A DNA stretch of 63,616 nt, taken from positions 1-63,616 of the forward strand of contig CADBWQ010000017.1 in assembly GCA_902798545.1 (NCBI GenBank), in the 5' to 3' direction. Every line of letters begins with the position of its first letter. The stretch's first letter is position 1. Below are positions 16,881 to 25,377 of this stretch, in pieces. Source of the stretch: Oscillospiraceae bacterium. Lineage in GTDB: Bacteria; Bacillota; Clostridia; Oscillospirales; Oscillospiraceae. Made by a program: the position numbers and the translations under genes. Under the pieces are notes generated by a model that was not told the origin of the DNA, made no database searches, and saw only the letters and a program-made list of their open reading frames with translations.

Positions 16881-17729
16881 ATGTTCGGATATCTGACTGC
16901 CGAGCGCGGCCATCTGACGCCGGAGGAGGACGCGCGTTACCGCGCCGCCTACTGCGGGCTGTGCCGCTCGCTGCGCGGACGATGGGGAACGCTTTCCGGT
17001 TTCACGCTGAATTATGACCAGTGCTTCCTGATCCTGCTGCTGCAGTCGTTGTATGAGGCGGATGAGACGAACGGCGAAGATCCCTGTATCGCCCATCCCA
17101 GAAAGGCGCGTGTCTGGTGGCAGAGCCGGTACACGGATTACGCCGCGGACATGAACATCGCCCTGAGCTTCCTGAAGATGCAGGATGACTGGGAGGACGA
17201 CGGGAGTCTCGGCGCGCTGGCCGCGTCCGGAATCATGAAAGGCGCCTATCGAAAAATCGCGGAGAAATATCCGCGACAGTGTGAGGCCATGGAGCGCTCA
17301 ATCCGTGAGCTGCACAGAATTGAGAGAGCAAAAACAGAGGACCCGGATGCCGCGGCGGAGACCTTCGCTGGAATGATGGCGGAGGTTTTTGTTTATCAGG
17401 AGGACCGGTGGAGCGGCTCGCTCCGCGGCCTGGGCGCCGCGCTCGGGCGGTTTCTTTATATCATGGACGCCTGCATGGATCTGGACCGGGATGCTGCCCG
17501 CGATCGGTATAACCCATTCCGCCGGTACTATGGCGCACAGGGGAACGCGAAACGGTTTCGCGATATTCTGCAGATGCTGCTGGGGGAGTGCCTGTTCTAT
17601 TTTGACAGGCTGCCGCTGGTGACGGATGCGGGCATTCTGAAGAACATCCTCTGTTTCGGCCTTTGGGACCAGTTTGAGAAAAAATATGACTCAGTGAAGG
17701 ACAATTCGTATGGTATCGAATCCGTATAA
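16881..17729 (+). CDS. DUF5685 family protein
   Basis: A 282-aa protein with the family's Cys-rich start [36 protein letters not shown], followed by a mostly helical body with [14 protein letters not shown] and [22 protein letters not shown]. The latter acidic/aromatic helix resembles polyprenyl-binding helical folds. [26 protein letters not shown] is near the end. Function of DUF5685 is not established. The 3' end overlaps the DnaJ-domain gene by 20 bp, which suggests coupled translation. Confidence 0.8.
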   Translation: MFGYLTAERGHLTPEEDARYRAAYCGLCRSLRGRWGTLSGFTLNYDQCFLILLLQSLYEADETNGEDPCIAHPRKARVWWQSRYTDYAADMNIALSFLKMQDDWEDDGSLGALAASGIMKGAYRKIAEKYPRQCEAMERSIRELHRIERAKTEDPDAAAETFAGMMAEVFVYQEDRWSGSLRGLGAALGRFLYIMDACMDLDRDAARDRYNPFRRYYGAQGNAKRFRDILQMLLGECLFYFDRLPLVTDAGILKNILCFGLWDQFEKKYDSVKDNSYGIESV

Positions 17730-18393
17730 AGTCCTCGGCGTATCACCGGATGCCAGCGACGAAGAGATCAAAAAGGCATACCGGGAGCTGACAAAGAAGT
17801 ACCATCCGGACCTGAATCCCGGCGATGAACATGCCGCCCAGATGATGAACGACATCAACACCGCCTACGATCAGATCAAGAACGGTACTGCAGCGCAGCA
17901 GACCGCCGGGAGCGGACCGTATCAATCTCAATACCAGTATCAGCAGTATGCCGATCCCTTCGGCGGATACCGCGACCCGTGGGGGAGCGCCTGGTACAGC
18001 TGGCAGAATGCGCAGCAGCAGACCGAGCGCAGTGAGTATACTGCGGCGAAGAACTATATCCGCAACGGCATGTACAACGAGGCCCTGAACGCTCTCTCCT
18101 CGGTCCCGCTGTCGGAACGGGACGGAAAGTGGTACTACCTCTGCGCCGGCGCGAACATGTACCTGGGGAAGAAGATCGCCGCACTTGACGCGGCGAAACG
18201 GGCCGTGGAGATCGAGCCGGACAACGAGGAATACAGAAGCCTGCTTGAGCAGCTGCAGAGCGGGGGAGATTTCTATGACAACTATCGGGTGAACTATTCC
18301 CGCGGACTCAGCACGGACCGCCTGTGCATGACGCTCTGCGCGGCAAACCTGCTGCTCGGTCCCATCTGCAGGACCGGCGTCATCTGCTGCTGA
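17710..18393 (+). CDS. J-domain (DnaJ-like) protein with TPR-like C-terminus
   Basis: A 227-aa protein. Residues 4-58 are a J domain with the HPD motif ([28 protein letters not shown]), which stimulates a DnaK ATPase. A Q/Y-rich linker follows ([19 protein letters not shown]), then two helical repeats (ARNYIRNG-type helix pair, residues 110-175). The C-terminus is short and Cys-containing ([11 protein letters not shown]). It lacks the G/F and zinc domains of true DnaJ, so it is a specialised co-chaperone, probably for a membrane or Cys-rich client. Confidence 0.85.
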   Translation: MVSNPYKVLGVSPDASDEEIKKAYRELTKKYHPDLNPGDEHAAQMMNDINTAYDQIKNGTAAQQTAGSGPYQSQYQYQQYADPFGGYRDPWGSAWYSWQNAQQQTERSEYTAAKNYIRNGMYNEALNALSSVPLSERDGKWYYLCAGANMYLGKKIAALDAAKRAVEIEPDNEEYRSLLEQLQSGGDFYDNYRVNYSRGLSTDRLCMTLCAANLLLGPICRTGVICC

Positions 18394-18411
18394 ACGCAGC
18401 GGGCAGAATAC

Positions 18412-18468
18412 GGAAAACAAAAAGAAGGACCCGCCGAGATCGTCGATCTGATCTGTGCGGATCCTTCT
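18412..18468 (-). terminator. Terminator of the SLOG gene
   Basis: On the minus strand AGAAGGATCCGC pairs with the GCGG...TCCTTCT arm and is followed by TTTTTGTTTT. It overlaps the SLOG stop and also lies after the DnaJ-like gene. Confidence 0.75.
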
Positions 18469-18971
18469 CAGTCTATATCCAGGATGATGGTGCGTACGCC
18501 GCTGCGCTCGGCATAGAGAATGGTATTCATCGTTCCGCTGCTGCGGCCGTTGAAACAGGCGAGGAGCAGCGACGAGGCATCAATCATGTACTCGTTCCGT
18601 TTCATCATACAGCCGGGGCTGTAGGTGTGTGAGACGTGCGTCACCACGTCACAGCGGGAGAGCAGCTCCTCATAATGCTCCCGCTGACTGCGGGTCCACC
18701 GGTCCGCCTGACTGTCACAGGGGACGGCGGCCTCCAGTGTCACATCCCCGTGCTGCTGTTTCAGGGCGAGGACCGCTTCGGCAAAAAAGGTATCGCAGCC
18801 GATGGCCATTCCGCAGATAAAGTGGCGGTATCCGGATTCATAGATCCCGTCCAGGGTGGCGGAAATCCGGGCTTTCAGCGCGATACAGCGCGGGTCCGTT
18901 TCCCGCATGCCCCAGGGCAGCTTTACCGGCCGGTGCCCGGTAAAGCAGCAGGTGATTTCTCTCTCAGCCAT
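18468..18971 (-). CDS. SLOG-family (YpsA/DUF1273-like) protein
   Basis: A 167-aa Rossmann-like protein. It starts CCFTGHRPVKLPWG (TGHRP is the hallmark of the YpsA group), then FICGMAIGCDTFFAEAVLALKQ, VPCDSQADRW and NEYMIDASSLLLACFNGRSSGTMNTILYA. The SLOG fold binds nucleotide-derived ligands. YpsA relatives affect cell division in Gram-positives, but the biochemical role is unclear. It stands alone with GGAGGG before ATG 18971 and a terminator after. Confidence 0.85.
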   Translation of the reverse strand: MAEREITCCFTGHRPVKLPWGMRETDPRCIALKARISATLDGIYESGYRHFICGMAIGCDTFFAEAVLALKQQHGDVTLEAAVPCDSQADRWTRSQREHYEELLSRCDVVTHVSHTYSPGCMMKRNEYMIDASSLLLACFNGRSSGTMNTILYAERSGVRTIILDID

Positions 18972-19023
18972 TCGGCCCTCCTGATGATTTTCTTGCTTTT
19001 CAGTATAAACTGCAAATCGGGGC

Positions 19024-19052
19024 TTGTCAAATCCAATATGACCTGCTATAAT
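19024..19052 (+). promoter_or_regulatory. Promoter of the FMN riboswitch-ribU unit
   Basis: TTGTCA-17 bp-TATAAT, with the riboswitch starting about 5 bp after the -10, so the aptamer is at the very 5' end of the RNA. Confidence 0.85.
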
Positions 19053-19056
19053 ACAG

Positions 19057-19166
19057 CCGTCTTCAGGGCAGGGTGTGATTCCCGACCGGCGGTAAAGTCC
19101 GCGAGCCTCACGGCATGATCCGGTGTGATTCCGGAACCGACAGTACAGTCTGGATGGAAGAAGATG
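19057..19166 (+). promoter_or_regulatory. FMN riboswitch (RFN element)
   Basis: The conserved blocks are all present in order: CTTCAGGGCAGGGTG, ATTCCCGACCGGCGGTAAAG, CCGCGAGCC, GATCCGGTGTGATTCCGGA, CCGACAGTACAGTCTGGAT, and the closing GAAGAAGAT. It binds flavin mononucleotide. With the terminator at 19203-19236 it should switch off ribU when FMN is plentiful. Confidence 0.97.
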
Positions 19167-19202
19167 GTGAATTCCATATTTTCCATGCCCTCTTTCCGCG
19201 CG

Positions 19203-19236
19203 CCTGAAGATTTGTCTTCAGGTATTTTTGTTTTTT
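19203..19236 (+). terminator. Riboswitch terminator
   Basis: Perfect stem CCTGAAGA/TCTTCAGG followed by TATTTTTGTTTTTT, ending at the ribU ribosome site. It is the expression platform of the FMN element. Confidence 0.93.
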
Positions 19237-19248
19237 GGAGGGAAACAC

Positions 19249-19911
19249 ATGAAAACAAGCAAAATGTCCACACGCTACATGGCGGCTGTCGCCATGTTTG
19301 CGGCCGTCTCCTTTGTCGCCGTACTGGTGAGCAAGGTGATTCCCAATGTCGCGGGCTTTTTGAGCTATGAGCCGAAGGACGCGGTGATCGTGATTGCGGG
19401 CCTGCTGTACGGTCCGCTGACCAGCGTCCTGATCTCGGTGATTGTCTCGTTTATCGAGATGATCAGCATCAGCTCCACCGGGCCTTACGGTTTTCTGATG
19501 AATGTGGTGTCGACCTGCGCATTCGCCGTACCGGCAGCGTGGTACTATCAGAAGCACCGCACACAGAAGGACGCGGTGGTTGGTCTCGCCTTTGGCGTCG
19601 TGACCATGGCGGTGGCGATGATGCTTTGGAACTACATCATTACGCCGTATTATATGGGTGTTCCCAGGGCCACAGTGGCGGGCATGATGATGACGGTGTT
19701 CCTGCCGTTCAATCTGGTCAAGGGCGGCATCAACGCGGGCCTCACACTGCTGCTTTATAAACCGATTGTCGGCGCGCTGCGGAAAGCCCACCTCGCCGAA
19801 CCCAGCAAGAGCGCGCAGAAGGGGAGCTTCAGTGCGGGATTTACGCTCTTCGCGCTGGCGGTCCTTGTGACTTTTGTTCTGCTGTTCCTTGTGATGATCG
19901 GCGTGCTTTGA
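19249..19911 (+). CDS. ribU: Riboflavin ECF transporter S component RibU
   Basis: A 220-aa membrane protein with six predicted helices, starting at ATG 19249 after GGAGGG. The RibU pattern is seen: the first helix with YMAAVAMFAAVSFVAVLVSKVIP, then FLSYEPKDAVIVIAGLLYGPLTSVLISVIVSFIEM, SSTGPYGFLMNVVSTCAFAVPAAW, and NLVKGGINAGLTLLLYKPI near the end. It binds riboflavin outside and works with shared EcfA/EcfT subunits encoded elsewhere. The upstream FMN riboswitch makes the substrate assignment firm. Confidence 0.96.
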   Translation: MKTSKMSTRYMAAVAMFAAVSFVAVLVSKVIPNVAGFLSYEPKDAVIVIAGLLYGPLTSVLISVIVSFIEMISISSTGPYGFLMNVVSTCAFAVPAAWYYQKHRTQKDAVVGLAFGVVTMAVAMMLWNYIITPYYMGVPRATVAGMMMTVFLPFNLVKGGINAGLTLLLYKPIVGALRKAHLAEPSKSAQKGSFSAGFTLFALAVLVTFVLLFLVMIGVL

Positions 19912-19919
19912 AATAATTC

Positions 19920-19948
19920 TTGACAATCTTTGCAGTTTGGACTATATT
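19920..19948 (+). promoter_or_regulatory. Promoter of the shikimate operon
   Basis: TTGACA-17 bp-TATATT immediately after ribU. It drives the leader peptide, attenuator and aro genes. Confidence 0.88.
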
Positions 19949-19978
19949 ACTAGCAGTTCCGATCATGGAGGAATACTG

Positions 19979-20035
19979 ATGAAGGCTTTTCGTTTTGCAT
20001 CCTATTATTATTACTTTACTGACTCGCTTCGGTAA
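19979..20035 (+). CDS. Phe/Tyr-rich leader peptide of the shikimate operon
   Basis: An 18-residue peptide, MKAFRFASYYYYFTDSLR, with GGAGG 7 bp before its ATG and a TAA stop. Seven of the 18 residues are Phe or Tyr, including four Tyr in a row (TAT TAT TAT TAC). It sits between the promoter and a strong terminator upstream of aroF. Bases 19985-19991 (GCTTTTC, inside the early codons) can pair with GAAAAGC at 20053-20059. Ribosome stalling on scarce Tyr/Phe-tRNA would block that pairing and favour read-through, as in classical amino acid attenuation. The mechanism is inferred; the peptide, RBS and terminator are visible. Confidence 0.85.
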   Translation: MKAFRFASYYYYFTDSLR

Positions 20036-20077
20036 GGATAATTTGTGGTGCAGAAAAGCTCGAATTCATGAGAAATG

Positions 20078-20108
20078 CCGCACAGGTTATCCTGTGCGGT
20101 TTTTGTTT
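20078..20108 (+). terminator. Attenuator terminator before aroF
   Basis: Perfect 9-bp stem CCGCACAGG/CCTGTGCGG with loop TTAT, then TTTTTGTTTT and the aroF ribosome site. The upstream segment 20042-20051 (TTTGTGGTGC) can partly pair with the 5' arm as an anti-terminator. Confidence 0.93.
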
Positions 20109-20120
20109 TGGAGGTACAAG

Positions 20121-21122
20121 ATGATCGTTGTTTTAAAGCACGGAGTTTCGGATGAAAAAAAGGCGCAGCTGATCGCGTGGCTGGAAGCACTCGGACTTCG
20201 GATTCATATTTCCGACGGAGAGTTTCAGACGGTCCTCGGCCTGATCGGCGACACCAGCCGGGTTGATATCGACCTTGTGGAGAGCCTGGAGATCGTGGAT
20301 TCGGTGAAGCGCGTGACAGAGCCGTTCAAGTGCTGCAACCGCAAGTTCCACCCGGAGGATATGGTTGTTGAGATCGGTGATGTTAAAGTCGGCGGCGGCA
20401 ACTTCGTCATGATCGCAGGACCCTGCTCGGTCGAATCGGAAGAACAGATCGTCACCGTGGCGAAAGCGGTCAAGGCGGCCGGGGCGCAGCTCATGCGCGG
20501 CGGCGCATTCAAACCGCGCACTTCTCCTTATGATTTCGCCGGGCTGAAGGCAACGGGTCTAGAGTTTCTGAAGATCGCACGGCAGGAGACCGGTCTCCCC
20601 ATCGTGACAGAGCTGATGAACATCATGGATCTTCCGCTCTTCGAGGATGTGGATGTGATTCAGGTTGGGGCCAGAAACATGCAGAATTTTGACCTGCTTC
20701 GGGAGCTTGGGCGGCTGGACAAACCGATCCTTCTCAAGCGCGGCCTGGCCAACACCCTGAAGGAGCTGCTGATGAGCGCTGAATACATCATGGCCAACGG
20801 CAACGAGCGTGTCATGCTCTGCGAGCGAGGGATCCGCACCTTCTCCGACTATACCAGAAACACGCTGGATCTCGCTGCGGTACCGATGCTTCATCAGCTG
20901 ACCCATCTGCCGATCATCGTGGATCCGAGCCATGCCACGGGAATTGCAAAGCTGGTGCCGCCCATGGCGCTTGCCGCCACGGCCGGCGGCGCGGACGGAC
21001 TGATCATCGAGGTCCATAATGACCCGATCCATGCGCTGTGCGACGGAGCCCAGTCCCTGCGGCCGGAGGAGTTTGCGGAACTCGCGGAAAAGATCCGCGC
21101 CATCAGGGGGATTGTGGCATGA
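20121..21122 (+). CDS. aroF: 3-deoxy-7-phosphoheptulonate (DAHP) synthase
   Basis: A 333-aa type I-beta DAHP synthase, the first step of aromatic synthesis (phosphoenolpyruvate plus erythrose 4-phosphate). Residues 1-70 are the ferredoxin-like regulatory domain typical of this class (MIVVLKHGVSDEKKAQLIAWL). The barrel has IAGPCSVESEEQ, LMRGGAFKPRTSPYDFAG, ARNMQNFDLLRELG, KPILLKRGLANTLKE, CERGIRTF, and IVDPSHATG. The start is set by GGAGG before ATG 20121. Besides feedback through the N-terminal domain, transcription is probably attenuated by the leader peptide. It overlaps tyrA by ATGA. Confidence 0.96.
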   Translation: MIVVLKHGVSDEKKAQLIAWLEALGLRIHISDGEFQTVLGLIGDTSRVDIDLVESLEIVDSVKRVTEPFKCCNRKFHPEDMVVEIGDVKVGGGNFVMIAGPCSVESEEQIVTVAKAVKAAGAQLMRGGAFKPRTSPYDFAGLKATGLEFLKIARQETGLPIVTELMNIMDLPLFEDVDVIQVGARNMQNFDLLRELGRLDKPILLKRGLANTLKELLMSAEYIMANGNERVMLCERGIRTFSDYTRNTLDLAAVPMLHQLTHLPIIVDPSHATGIAKLVPPMALAATAGGADGLIIEVHNDPIHALCDGAQSLRPEEFAELAEKIRAIRGIVA

Positions 21123-21955
21123 GTACGGTCGGAGTCGTCGGCCTGGGCCTCATTGGCGGCAGCTTTGCAAAAGCCTATCATGCCGCGGGATGGGAGGTTC
21201 TTGCCTCCAACCGCACCAAGAGCGTTTTGGACTTTGCGATGCTCTCCGGGGATGTGAACGGGGAACTGACCAACGAGAACGTGGGCAGCTGTGACCTTGT
21301 GCTGGTTACCATATATCCGGAGGCGGCCATCCGGGCCATCCGGGAATTCGCCCCCTATTTCGGGAAAAAACCGCTGGTGATGGATTGCTGCGGGACCAAG
21401 CGGGACGTCTGCGAGGCGGTCTTCCCGATCGCCGAGGAATACGGATTTCTGTATGTCGGGGGACATCCGATGGCCGGTACCCAGTATTCCGGATACAAAT
21501 ACGCCAAGGCAAACATGTACCACAATGCGCCGATGGTGATTGTCCCGCCGAAATATGACGACATCTTCCTGCTGGAACATGTCAAGGAGCTGCTTGCACC
21601 GGCCGGGTTCAACCGGATTTCCGTCACAACGGCGGAAAAACATGACGAGATGATCGCCTTCACCTCGCAGCTGGCGCACGTGGTCTCCAATGCCTACGTC
21701 AAAAGCCCGACGTCCCGCATACACCACGGGTTCTCTGCAGGAAGCTATAAGGATCTGACTCGTGTGGCCTGGCTCAACGCGCCGATGTGGGCGGAGCTGT
21801 TCCTGGAAAACAAGGATCATCTTCTGGCCGAGGTGAACGGACTGATCGAGCATCTGGACGCCTATCGCAGAGCAATGGAAGCGGACGACCGGGAGGAGCT
21901 GACCCGGCTGCTTGAAGAGGGCAAGCGGATCAAGGAGGAGGTTGACGGCCGATGA
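21119..21955 (+). CDS. tyrA: Prephenate dehydrogenase
   Basis: A 278-aa enzyme of the tyrosine branch, converting prephenate to 4-hydroxyphenylpyruvate with NAD(P). The Rossmann start is VGVVGLGLIGGSFAKAYH. The dehydrogenase core contains DCCGTKRDVCEAV, VGGHPMAGTQYSGY, and the catalytic-helix region HDEMIAFTSQLAHVVSNAY, then GFSAGSYKDLTRVA. No ACT or chorismate mutase domain is attached; the mutase is on pheA in this operon. It overlaps aroF by 4 bp and aroB by 4 bp. Confidence 0.95.
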   Translation: MSTVGVVGLGLIGGSFAKAYHAAGWEVLASNRTKSVLDFAMLSGDVNGELTNENVGSCDLVLVTIYPEAAIRAIREFAPYFGKKPLVMDCCGTKRDVCEAVFPIAEEYGFLYVGGHPMAGTQYSGYKYAKANMYHNAPMVIVPPKYDDIFLLEHVKELLAPAGFNRISVTTAEKHDEMIAFTSQLAHVVSNAYVKSPTSRIHHGFSAGSYKDLTRVAWLNAPMWAELFLENKDHLLAEVNGLIEHLDAYRRAMEADDREELTRLLEEGKRIKEEVDGR

Positions 21956-23004
21956 GGTGCGTCCATGTCAAAACCGATTCCGCGTCCTATGACGTGAAGA
22001 TCGGCGCCGGCCTGCTGGACACGATCGGTCGGGAACTCAGAGTCTGCACCGATGCGAAGACGGTCGTCGTGGTCTCCGGAGAGAATGTCTTCCCGATTTA
22101 CGGGGAACGCGTGCTCAACAGCCTGCGTTCGGCCGGGTTTCGGGCCGAGGCCAAAGTCTTTCCTTCGGGAGAGGAGACGAAAAGCCTCGCCTCATATGGA
22201 GAATTGCTGAATCTGCTGACAGAATGCAGGCTGACCAGATCCGACTGCCTTGTGGCGCTCGGTGGGGGCGTGACGGGAGATCTGACGGGCTTTGCCGCGG
22301 CGACGTATCAGCGCGGCATTCGGTATGTCCAGGTACCGACGACGCTTCTCGCGGCAGTGGATTCCTCCGTCGGCGGAAAGACCGCGGTGAATCTTCCGGC
22401 GGCCAAGAACCAGGTCGGCGCATTTCACCAGCCGTCTCTTGTCCTGTGTGATACCGGGACGCTTGATACGCTTCCGGAGCGTGAGCTGAACGCGGGCTTC
22501 GCAGAGGTCATCAAGGACAGTGTCATTGCCGATCCCGATCTGTTCGACCTGCTGCAGCAGGGGAACTTCGACAGAGAGAGCATCATCGAAGCCTGCGTAA
22601 ACATGAAGGCCGACATTGTCGCCGAGGATGAACACGATTTCGGCAGAAGGCGGCTTCTGAATCTGGGGCATACCTTCGGACATGCGATTGAGGCCAGAAG
22701 CCGGTATGAACTGCTCCATGGCGAGGCGGTCGCCATCGGGACGGCGATGATCGTCCGGGCGGCCGTTCGGATGGGAATTCTGGATACAGGGTCCAGAGAC
22801 GCTGTGATTGAGCTTCTGAAGCAGTTTAGGCTGCCGGTTGAACCGCCTTATTCCGCGGATGAGCTGTTCGACATCCTGCTTTTGGACAAGAAGATCGCTT
22901 CCGGCCGGCTTCATCTTATCGTTCCGCGCTCCGTCGGATGGTGTGAAGCGATCCCGGTGGACAGAGAAGCGCTGAGAAGATGGCTGGAGGCCGCATATGA
23001 ATAG
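21952..23004 (+). CDS. aroB: 3-dehydroquinate synthase
   Basis: A 350-aa NAD- and metal-dependent enzyme making 3-dehydroquinate from DAHP. Visible landmarks are FPSGEETKSLASYGELL, LVALGGGVTGDLTGFAAATYQRGI, QVPTTLLAAVDSSVGGKTAVNLPAAKNQVGAFHQP, and NLGHTFGHAIEARS with metal-binding His. Length is normal. It overlaps both neighbours, consistent with tight translational coupling. Confidence 0.96.
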   Translation: MRCVHVKTDSASYDVKIGAGLLDTIGRELRVCTDAKTVVVVSGENVFPIYGERVLNSLRSAGFRAEAKVFPSGEETKSLASYGELLNLLTECRLTRSDCLVALGGGVTGDLTGFAAATYQRGIRYVQVPTTLLAAVDSSVGGKTAVNLPAAKNQVGAFHQPSLVLCDTGTLDTLPERELNAGFAEVIKDSVIADPDLFDLLQQGNFDRESIIEACVNMKADIVAEDEHDFGRRRLLNLGHTFGHAIEARSRYELLHGEAVAIGTAMIVRAAVRMGILDTGSRDAVIELLKQFRLPVEPPYSADELFDILLLDKKIASGRLHLIVPRSVGWCEAIPVDREALRRWLEAAYE

Positions 23005-24298
23005 ATGCATTCCTCCGGGCACCTGTTCCGGTGAGCTGCGAATCCCGTCCTCCAAATCGGTGGTGCACAGGCTCCTGATCTGCGCGGCACTCGGGGAGAA
23101 GAATGTCCGAATCCGGCTGAACGGGCTGTCCAAAGACATCCGTGCCACGGCAGACTGTCTCGCCGCGCTGGGCGCGGAGATTCAGATGAGCGAGAGCGAG
23201 CTTTTCGTCCGCCCGTCGGTCAGAAAGGAATCGGGCAACACCGTTCGAATCCTGCCCGCCGGGGAGAGCGGGTCAACCCTCCGGTTTCTGGTGCCGATCG
23301 TTGGAGCGCTCAAACAAAGCGCCGACTTTATCATGGAAGGACGGCTGTCAAAGCGGCCGATGGCTCCGTTTGACCGTATCCTCCGGGAGCATGGAATGAA
23401 TATCCGGCAGGATGGCGACATCCTGCACTGCAACGGGGACCTGCAGGGCGGTATGTTTCGGCTTCCCGGAAATGTCTCCTCCCAGTATTTCACCGGTCTT
23501 CTGCTGGCGCTTCCGCTGCTGCCGGAGGACAGCAGCCTGCTCGTCGACGGAGAGCTGGAGTCCGCGGCGTATGTGGCTCTGACGGAAGACGTACTGTCCC
23601 TTGCGGGGATTCGTTTTGATCGTGTGGACAGCCTCCGGTGGCATGTGTACGGCGGCCAGACCCCGAAACTCCCGGATCACGTATCCGCAGAAGGAGACTG
23701 GTCCAATGCCGCATTCTTCCTGTGTGCAGGCGCACTTTCAGAGCGCGGCGTGTGTGTCTCCGGGCTGAACCGGGACTCTGCACAGGGAGACCGCGCGATT
23801 CTGGAAGTGCTCAGAGATTTTGGCGCCGAAGTGGAAGAAGACGGCGACCGTGTCCGGGTTAAACGCCGTGCGGCGCGTCCGCTCTGCGTGGAAGCGGGTG
23901 AGATTCCGGATCTGGTACCGGTCCTGGCGGTGCTGTGCTGCGGCGCCGAAGGCGTCTCGGAGATTCGGGGCGCCGCCCGGCTGCGCCTGAAGGAATCCGA
24001 CCGCCTGCATACGACCGCGGCGCTGATCAACAGCCTCGGAGGCCGCGCAGAGGAGCTGCCGGACGGCATCAGAATCTTTGGCTGCGGTACACTGCGCGGC
24101 GGTGAGGCGGATGCATTCAATGATCATAGAATTGCGATGAGCGCCGCTGTGGCATCTCTGCTCTGCGATACACCCGTCACCGTATGCGGTGCAGAGTGCG
24201 TGGAGAAGTCCTATCCCGCTTTCTGGCGCGATTTTGAGTCTGTCCAAGAAACCGGAGTGAAGGCTTCCAAAGGAGAAGACGGGAGGTCTCAGAGATGA
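22997..24298 (+). CDS. aroA: 3-phosphoshikimate 1-carboxyvinyltransferase (EPSP synthase)
   Basis: A 433-aa enzyme joining phosphoenolpyruvate to shikimate 3-phosphate. The start region is ELRIPSSKSVVHRLLICAAL. The PEP loop is ILPAGESGSTLRFLVPI, with a Glu where most bacterial enzymes have NAGTAMR, as in class II-like proteins. VSSQYFTGLLLALP, GDWSNAAFFLCAGAL, RLKESDRLHTTAALI and FNDHRIAMSAAVA follow. Two alpha/beta lobes are complete. The altered PEP loop would be relevant to inhibitor sensitivity but this cannot be judged here. Confidence 0.95.
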   Translation: MNRCIPPGTCSGELRIPSSKSVVHRLLICAALGEKNVRIRLNGLSKDIRATADCLAALGAEIQMSESELFVRPSVRKESGNTVRILPAGESGSTLRFLVPIVGALKQSADFIMEGRLSKRPMAPFDRILREHGMNIRQDGDILHCNGDLQGGMFRLPGNVSSQYFTGLLLALPLLPEDSSLLVDGELESAAYVALTEDVLSLAGIRFDRVDSLRWHVYGGQTPKLPDHVSAEGDWSNAAFFLCAGALSERGVCVSGLNRDSAQGDRAILEVLRDFGAEVEEDGDRVRVKRRAARPLCVEAGEIPDLVPVLAVLCCGAEGVSEIRGAARLRLKESDRLHTTAALINSLGGRAEELPDGIRIFGCGTLRGGEADAFNDHRIAMSAAVASLLCDTPVTVCGAECVEKSYPAFWRDFESVQETGVKASKGEDGRSQR

Positions 24299-25377
24299 GC
24301 AGTATATTTACCGGTTCAAGCCTGCGGCTGTCCGTATTCGGCCAGAGCCACAGCGAAGCCATCGGCATGACGCTGGATGGGCTCCCGGCCGGTCTGCCTG
24401 TCGATTTGGATTGTCTGCAGCGGTTTCTGAATCGACGCGCGCCGGGCCGGAACGACTGGTCCACACCGCGGCGGGAGAGTGACAGACCGGAATTCCTTTC
24501 CGGACTGAAAGACGGAAAGACCTGCGGCGCACCGCTCACAGCGATCATCCGCAATACCAATACGCGCGGAAAAGATTATGACGCGCTCCGGGTTGTGCCA
24601 AGGCCCGGCCACGCCGACTATACCGCACATGTCCGCTACGGCGGAAACCAGGACTATTTTGGGGGAGGGCACTTCTCCGGGCGGCTGACCGCGGCGCTCT
24701 GCATTGCGGGTGGGGTCCTGCTGCAGTTGCTTGAAAATGCAGACATTGCAGTTTGCGCCAGAATTCTGAGCATTGCAGGGATTGAGGACACTTCGCCCTT
24801 TGAAGTGCCGGTGGATGAAAAAATCTTCCCGACGGTTTCTGATGAGAAGGGAAGAGAGATGCAGGCTGCCATTGCCGCTGCCAGGGCGGACGGAGACTCT
24901 GTCGGCGGCGTGATCGAGTGCTTTATCCGGGGCGTGCCTGCCGGGATCGGCGCACCGATGTTTGACGGAATTGAAAACCGGATCGCGCAGCTTGTATTTG
25001 CCATTCCCGCCGTGAAGGGCATCGAATTCGGCGCCGGCTTCCGCTCCGCGTCCATGCGCGGCAGCGAGCACAACGACGGATACCTTGTGTCCGAAGGAAG
25101 AGTCCGGACCAGAACCAATCACGCGGGGGGCATATTGGGCGGTATCAGCAGTGGGGAGGATATCCTCTTCCGCGCCGCGGTCAAACCGACGCCCTCCATC
25201 GCAAAGGAACAGGAGAGCGTGAATCTCGAGACCATGCAGGCGGAGACGCTGCATGTCTCCGGACGGCATGACCCCTGCATCGTACCCCGCGCAGTGCCGG
25301 TCATTGAGGCTGCAGCAGCCATTGCAATCACAGACTTGTACCTGGGAGGAAGACAGGATGGATTTATCAGACTATAG
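24295..25377 (+). CDS. aroC: Chorismate synthase
   Basis: A 360-aa FMN-dependent enzyme converting EPSP to chorismate. Signatures: GQSHSEAIGMTLDGLPAGLPVD, then RPGHADYTAHVRYGGNQDYFGGGHFSGRLTAALCIAGG, VGGVIECFIRGVPAGIG and GIEFGAGFRSASMRGSEHND. It is full length. It overlaps aroA by 4 bp and pheA by 20 bp. It needs reduced FMN, which ties in loosely with the adjacent riboflavin uptake unit. Confidence 0.97.
   Translation: MSSIFTGSSLRLSVFGQSHSEAIGMTLDGLPAGLPVDLDCLQRFLNRRAPGRNDWSTPRRESDRPEFLSGLKDGKTCGAPLTAIIRNTNTRGKDYDALRVVPRPGHADYTAHVRYGGNQDYFGGGHFSGRLTAALCIAGGVLLQLLENADIAVCARILSIAGIEDTSPFEVPVDEKIFPTVSDEKGREMQAAIAAARADGDSVGGVIECFIRGVPAGIGAPMFDGIENRIAQLVFAIPAVKGIEFGAGFRSASMRGSEHNDGYLVSEGRVRTRTNHAGGILGGISSGEDILFRAAVKPTPSIAKEQESVNLETMQAETLHVSGRHDPCIVPRAVPVIEAAAAIAITDLYLGGRQDGFIRL

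Noticed and set aside
19995-20120. Longer start for aroF reading through the attenuator
   Set aside because: It would include the leader and terminator hairpin; ATG 20121 has GGAGG and matches the DAHP synthase N-terminus.
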